Assembly: GCA_021307315.1 (NCBI GenBank)
Contig: JAJSPD010000205.1
Span: 1-22,013 of the forward strand
Direction: 5' to 3'
Source: Bisporella sp. PMI_857
Taxonomy: Eukaryota; Ascomycota; Leotiomycetes; Helotiales; Helotiaceae
Length of the DNA stretch: 22,013 bases
The first letter of the stretch is position 1. Every line of letters starts with the position of its first letter. Below, one piece after another: positions 17,689-22,013 of the stretch. The position numbers and the translations under genes are program-made. A model generated the notes under the pieces. The model did not search any database. It saw only the letters and a list, made by a program, of their open reading frames with translations, and was not told where the DNA came from.

Positions 17689-18004
17689 CATATAAAACTT
17701 ATATAAGTTTACTTTCGGCTAAAAAAGTTAAGCCAAAAGTAGTATATATAAATATATAAAGTTCTGCGAAAGTGCGTTCGCAGTAAAGCAACTTGTACGT
17801 AATAACGTTTACAAAAAGTAAAAAAAGCATACAACAGTTTAAAAGTATACTTAACAAAAAAAGATTTTTTACTATATTTAAAAAATATAGTAAATATTTA
17901 TAAAACTTAAACAAAAAGCAAAATTAAAAACTAAAATGTAATTCAGTATTTAAATTTAAATTAAAACTGACAAAATAAAACTGTAACAAAAGCACTATCA
18001 TAAG
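17689..18004 (+). pseudogene. copia-1 interior resumed after the Gypsy insertion
   Basis: Removing the Gypsy element and one CAAAG rejoins AT-rich sequence of the same character on both sides (ending at 11018 and resuming at 17689). No clear protein motif survives; the region should correspond to the protease-integrase part of copia-1 pol. It ends at ATAAG (18000-18004), directly before the LTR of copia-2. Confidence 0.45.
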
Positions 18005-18211
18005 TGTCACAGGATAGACTCATGTGGTGGGATCATTGGCTGGATAAGCGAGCACGCCAAGAATGGCCAAGGAGTTGGTATTTAGGAGAACAGATCAATT
18101 GTAGATTACCTGTTCTTCAAGCGTGTATACATACAATAATATCACTTCGCTACTTAGGACTGTCAACAATCAATTAGCTGTTCACTGAACTACTGAGTAC
18201 TTTCTGTAATA
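18005..18211 (+). mobile_element. copia-2 left LTR
   Basis: The 207-bp block of normal GC begins TGTCACAG and ends CTGTAATA, directly before a Copia-type primer site. The end mirrors the start if two changes (G-to-A and C-to-T) are allowed, both of RIP type. The preceding five bases are ATAAG; the matching duplication would lie beyond the window. An ATAAG inside the primer site at 18215 is not taken as the duplication. Confidence 0.6.
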
Positions 18212-18224
18212 GTTATAAGCCCGG
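18212..18224 (+). other. primer-binding site of copia-2
   Basis: GTTATAAGCCCGG fits the complement of the initiator tRNA-Met anticodon arm (close to GTTATGAGCCC) with one G-to-A change. Priming from this internal tRNA region is known for Ty1/Copia elements. Confidence 0.5.
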
Positions 18225-21200
18225 TTTTGCCATTAGAACACTTTTACTGCGCACATTAAAAGCTCTCAGGAGCAAAACAGCTAATTTCTCAATTACTTTT
18301 TTTCACAGAAAAATTCTTTACACCAACAACAAACACCGCAACTATACAATAGCAAGCTCGCAGAAGTCCTTTGATGTGCTAATAAAAAATAGGCATAATT
18401 GGCTAAGTAGTTCATGTTATTGGGATATAAAGCACGCTACTAGAGCGCGTGAAAGCTAGTTGATCCAAACGCTTCTAACAGCTAATTCAACCTAGCGGTG
18501 TTACTATTAAAGCCGAAGTCGTTGGAAAAGCTGGTTAATAAAAAAAATTAAGCTCGCAATAAAAAATACAACATTAAGCTTACTGTATACTTAGCGCTGA
18601 TAGTTAATCAAAACAATACATTTCAAGCAAAAGCAACTTTTTTAACATGACCGTTTTTCTAACAGAACTCTTATTTCGACAATCGAAAAAGTAAATTTAA
18701 ACAAGTTTTTATTAAACTACAAGTTTTACTTATTGCTATAATCAGCGATTGCAAGCGAACTGTTAATGTACAACAAAAATTATACAATAAAAATGTCAAA
18801 GTAAACAAAGCAGCTGAAAAAGTACTAACAAGTGTTAAGCTAAATACGAAAACAGTAAATCCGTCAAAGCTAAAAAACGCAAAACTACAGCTAGCAGTTA
18901 ATAAAACTATTAGTATACAAGCACTCGTGCAACAACTGAAAAAAAAGTTCGCTTTAACTAACTTTACACAATTAACACAATTCGCGCAAAATACCGAAAA
19001 GTTTTTAGCTAAAGCGGCAAAAAAAAGCATCAATAAAAAACAGTAGCTAAACGATTGGAACGAAGCATACAAACAAGCGAAGCTTTACAATTTAGCAAAA
19101 GCGCAAAGTGATTTAGCTACGCAAAATTTTTTAATACTATTCGCACAAAACTAAGCTTCGCTTAAGCGAAAAAAAAGCTGCAGACTTAATAGTGCAATTA
19201 AAATCGGTAAAAAAACAAAAACAATCGAACAGTTACAGCCGGTTTCGCAAAACTGATTTACGCGAACAACACGAACTCGAAACTAAAAAGTTAAAAGCTC
19301 GGTTTGTTTGCAACACTAAAAAAAAAAGCTAACAATAACAATTCTTCGAGTTTAAACTTTTAAAACACGTTTGACTTTTTAGCTAAAAGTTCGTTAAACA
19401 AAAAAAAAAGTGCTTATACTATACCGGACGTGTTAACTTAAAACATGTATAAAACAAAAAAATGTAAAAAAGTACAGTTTGCGATTACCGGAAAGTCTAA
19501 TAAGCCGTTTCGAAACTAATAAAAAAAAAACAAAAAAAAATCAAAAACGACTAAACTAGCTAATTAAGCAAAGCTAAAAGCAGCTTTTAAAAAAAAAAAT
19601 AGTTCAACTAAACGTCGAACAAAAAATCAACTTTTTTTGCATTTTTTAACAGCGCATAATTGACTAAACTAGTTATAAGCATGTTAGCCGAAATGTATAC
19701 AACATAAAGCTATACTTAACTACACTTTTTATTAGCTAGTATTTGTTCGACAACTGCAAAGCAATTTATTTAGTAAACAACAAATTACTTTTCAACTTAA
19801 GATTTTTTGTTAAACTAAATACAACGAATGTATAAAATTTAAACAACGAGCTTTTTTATACTAAAAAAAAAACTCGCACTTTTTTTAATACGCTTAACAA
19901 GCCGGAAAAACTACGTACAGTTAATTTTAAGCTAACAAATATAGTATTAGTTGAAAAATTTATATAAATATAATTTTAAAACTCGAATACTTGCTGTCGA
20001 TTGTAGTTTTATAAGCTAAAATGTTTATTAAAGTATAAAGCGAGTAAAAAAAGCGTTGTAGTAAAACAGCTAAACGCAAAAAAATCTAGTTTTTTTTAAA
20101 TATAAACAGTTGTTTTTTTATTTATTCGCTTTTAAAAAAGCTTTTGCTGCACTAGTACTATACGTAATTATGTACTTAATTTTAACTTGCTAAATTAACA
20201 AAACATACCGTTTTTTTAAAAACTACTTAAAACTTAAATAAATTTAGCAATATATAGTATAAAAAAGCAAGTTATTTAAACAAAAAAGCGTTTAAAGCAT
20301 TAGTATATATAGCAAAAAATGTAAAAATCACGAAATACTTGTATTAAGTACGAAATATATTTAAACGTATACGACGAATAATATTTAAAAAAACATTTAA
20401 CAAAACATTATTTGCTCGTTTTACAAAATAACTTAAAACTTGTTTAAATTTTTTAATTACTTAGTTATAACGAACTAAGTATTTGCTATAATTAAAAACA
20501 ATATAGCAAAAAACTATTCGGCTTTTTGTTAACAACAAAAAAAAAAGTAAAATAATACGAACAGTTCGCAAATTCGACAAATAAATAAAACAACAATACG
20601 AATTATTTATTTGCAAAATTAAGCACAACAATAATCGATTAGTTATTTCAATAAATAAAACGTTAAATACAAACAGTAAACAAAACAAAAAAAATTTAGC
20701 TAAAACTTTCGCTGTTATATATATACAACCGACAAAAAGTATAAACAAGCAATTAAAAAGCAATAACTCGTTTAATAAAAATGCGTATAAATACAAATTA
20801 TTTCGAAGTTTAACCGGAATTAACAATAGTAAAATACACTTGTTTAAATAAGCTTATTTGCTGCAAAAAACATACGTTTTTCGAACAAAACACTTAATAC
20901 GTAGTTTAAAAATTACTTTAAATAGTACGATTCGCAGTTGTAAACAAAATAACGAACGATTTTCGTTTTAACTAAACGAAATTTACGTATACAAACTTGC
21001 GCGTACTTTTAAAAAAAATAAAAAAAGCACTAAAAAAGCGAAAAGCTTACAAAGTAAACTTAAAAACATATATAAAATACTTAGTAAATATATAGTTTTT
21101 AAATTTACAAAATTTAAGTATTACAATTCGCGCAATTATTATTACAAAAAACGTTAAGTTCGAAAAAACTAGTTTTATTTACTAAAAATCGAACAGTAAA

Positions 21201-22013
21201 AAGCTAACTAGTCGCGATTGCTCGACAAATAGTAAAAATAATAAAAAAACAAAACATTTAAAACGTTAATTAATAATCGAAAACTTAAGCGTACTTAATA
21301 ATAATTTTAGCAAACAAGTAACAAACTAAAACTTTTGCAAAAAGTAAAAAACACTATTTTTGAGTCGAATAGCTAAAACTCGAAAATAAAACACAACTAA
21401 TTTTAAAAAAAGCACGAATTTTTACAACAAATAAGCCGTTTTTTAGACTTTTAATACTCGACTTAATTTTCGGATTTAAAAACATACTAAGTTAAAATTC
21501 GAAAAAAAAAACTGTTTATAAAAAAGCAAACAGTATAATATTCGATTTAATTTCGAAACTTAAAAATATCTAAGTCAAAATTCAAAAAAAACGCTGCTCG
21601 AATAAGTTTCGCAGTTCGTTACAACAGCTAACAACTAAAAAACGCGCTAATTGTTAAAAACTTTAAACGAATTAAAGTATACAAAAAAGAAAATCTAAAT
21701 TTACAAAAAAGTTCGAGCTTTTTACAAGTAATTATTAAAAATAACTTTCGTTTACAAGCAATTACTGTTTAGCGAAATACTTTTGCTAACTAAATACAAG
21801 CTTTAATATTTCGAACATATTACGATATTTACTACAGTTAAATAAAAAAAATTTAATTTGCGCCGAAATAAAAAATTCGCAATTAATTTTCGAACAAAAC
21901 GCAAAACTTAAAAAGTAGCTAAATGTTCGCAATATTAGCATTTAAGTACTATATAACGTTCGATATATTTAGCAATAAAATTTATACGATTTACTAGTAA
22001 TAAAAAAAAGCGA
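18225..22013 (+). pseudogene. copia-2 interior: gag remnant, then unreadable hypermutated pol
   Basis: Very AT-rich, with stops in all frames. A Gag frame is still readable around 18880-19150: helical, with QALVQQLKKKFALTNFTQL, then LNDWNEAYKQAKLYNLAKAQ and SDLATQNFLILF, the Trp-Tyr-Leu-Pro type pattern of fungal Copia Gag, broken by TAG at 19044 and TAA later. A weak Cys/His remnant lies near 19411-19446. From about 19450 to 22013 I can identify no motif; protease, integrase, RT and RNase H are expected there but are not legible, and the element runs out of the window. The long minus-strand hydrophobic open frames here are by-products of A-rich coding-strand sequence. Confidence 0.5.

Noticed and set aside
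18671..19072. 133-codon minus-strand frame with a membrane-protein-like translation
   Set aside because: It is the antisense of the A-rich copia-2 gag remnant; the Phe/Leu/Ser/Cys-rich translation follows from base composition.
20461..20826. 121-codon minus-strand hydrophobic frame
   Set aside because: Composition artefact in hypermutated AT-rich DNA; no motif, no start context and no neighbouring gene signal.

Overview
The window looks like a piece of a filamentous ascomycete (Pezizomycotina) chromosome. Reasons: one gene carries ten short (52-69 nt) spliceosomal introns with fungal branch points. The retroelements are of fungal type, including a Ty3/Gypsy element with a chromodomain. Several elements carry dense C-to-T and G-to-A changes of the kind left by repeat-induced point mutation (RIP). 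No rRNA, tRNA or CRISPR array is visible.

Layout. 1-700: C-terminal remnant of a piggyBac-type transposase. 834-5660: decayed gene debris of moderate GC, namely coding-like fragments (834-1210, 1858-2034, 3844-4370), a small minus-strand gene with one in-frame stop (2074-2448), a plus-strand pseudogene whose stops are mostly TGA at likely CGA codons (2894-3745), and a minus-strand multi-exon pseudogene (about 5660-4531). 3730-3782 is an inverted GAATA/TATTC microsatellite hairpin. 8204-5950 (minus) is the one gene that appears intact: an 11-exon Baeyer-Villiger/flavin monooxygenase of 543 residues once the introns are removed.

From about 9020 to the end the window is a nest of LTR elements. 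A Ty1/Copia-type element (copia-1, left LTR 9021-9250) has an extremely AT-rich, hypermutated interior. It was interrupted by two short LTR-like insertions (9690-9808, TSD AGTAT; 10459-10637, TSD GTTGT), by a full-length Ty3/Gypsy chromovirus (11024-17683, TSD CAAAG), and apparently by a second Copia-type element (copia-2, left LTR 18005-18211) that runs off the right edge. The Gypsy element is itself interrupted, just after its Gag zinc knuckle, by a 532-bp terminal-repeat miniature retroelement (TRIM, 12644-13175, TSD CTAAA) with identical 119-bp LTRs.

Three points stand out. (1) The miniature element, and less perfectly the Gypsy element, carry a primer-binding site one base after the left LTR that is complementary to a stretch inside the LTR just downstream of a TATA-like box. 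This is the arrangement expected for Tf1/sushi-type self-priming. (2) The Gypsy element has LTRs differing at 1 of 174 positions and a perfect target duplication, yet its polymerase is dead: Asp-to-Asn at reverse transcriptase and integrase catalytic positions and many Trp/Gln-to-stop changes, but no frameshift across pol. In all three large elements the LTRs look spared while the interiors are hypermutated. (3) The TRIM interior carries six CACGTG palindromes in 146 bp. All splice sites, element boundaries and alignments were worked out by eye from the sequence.
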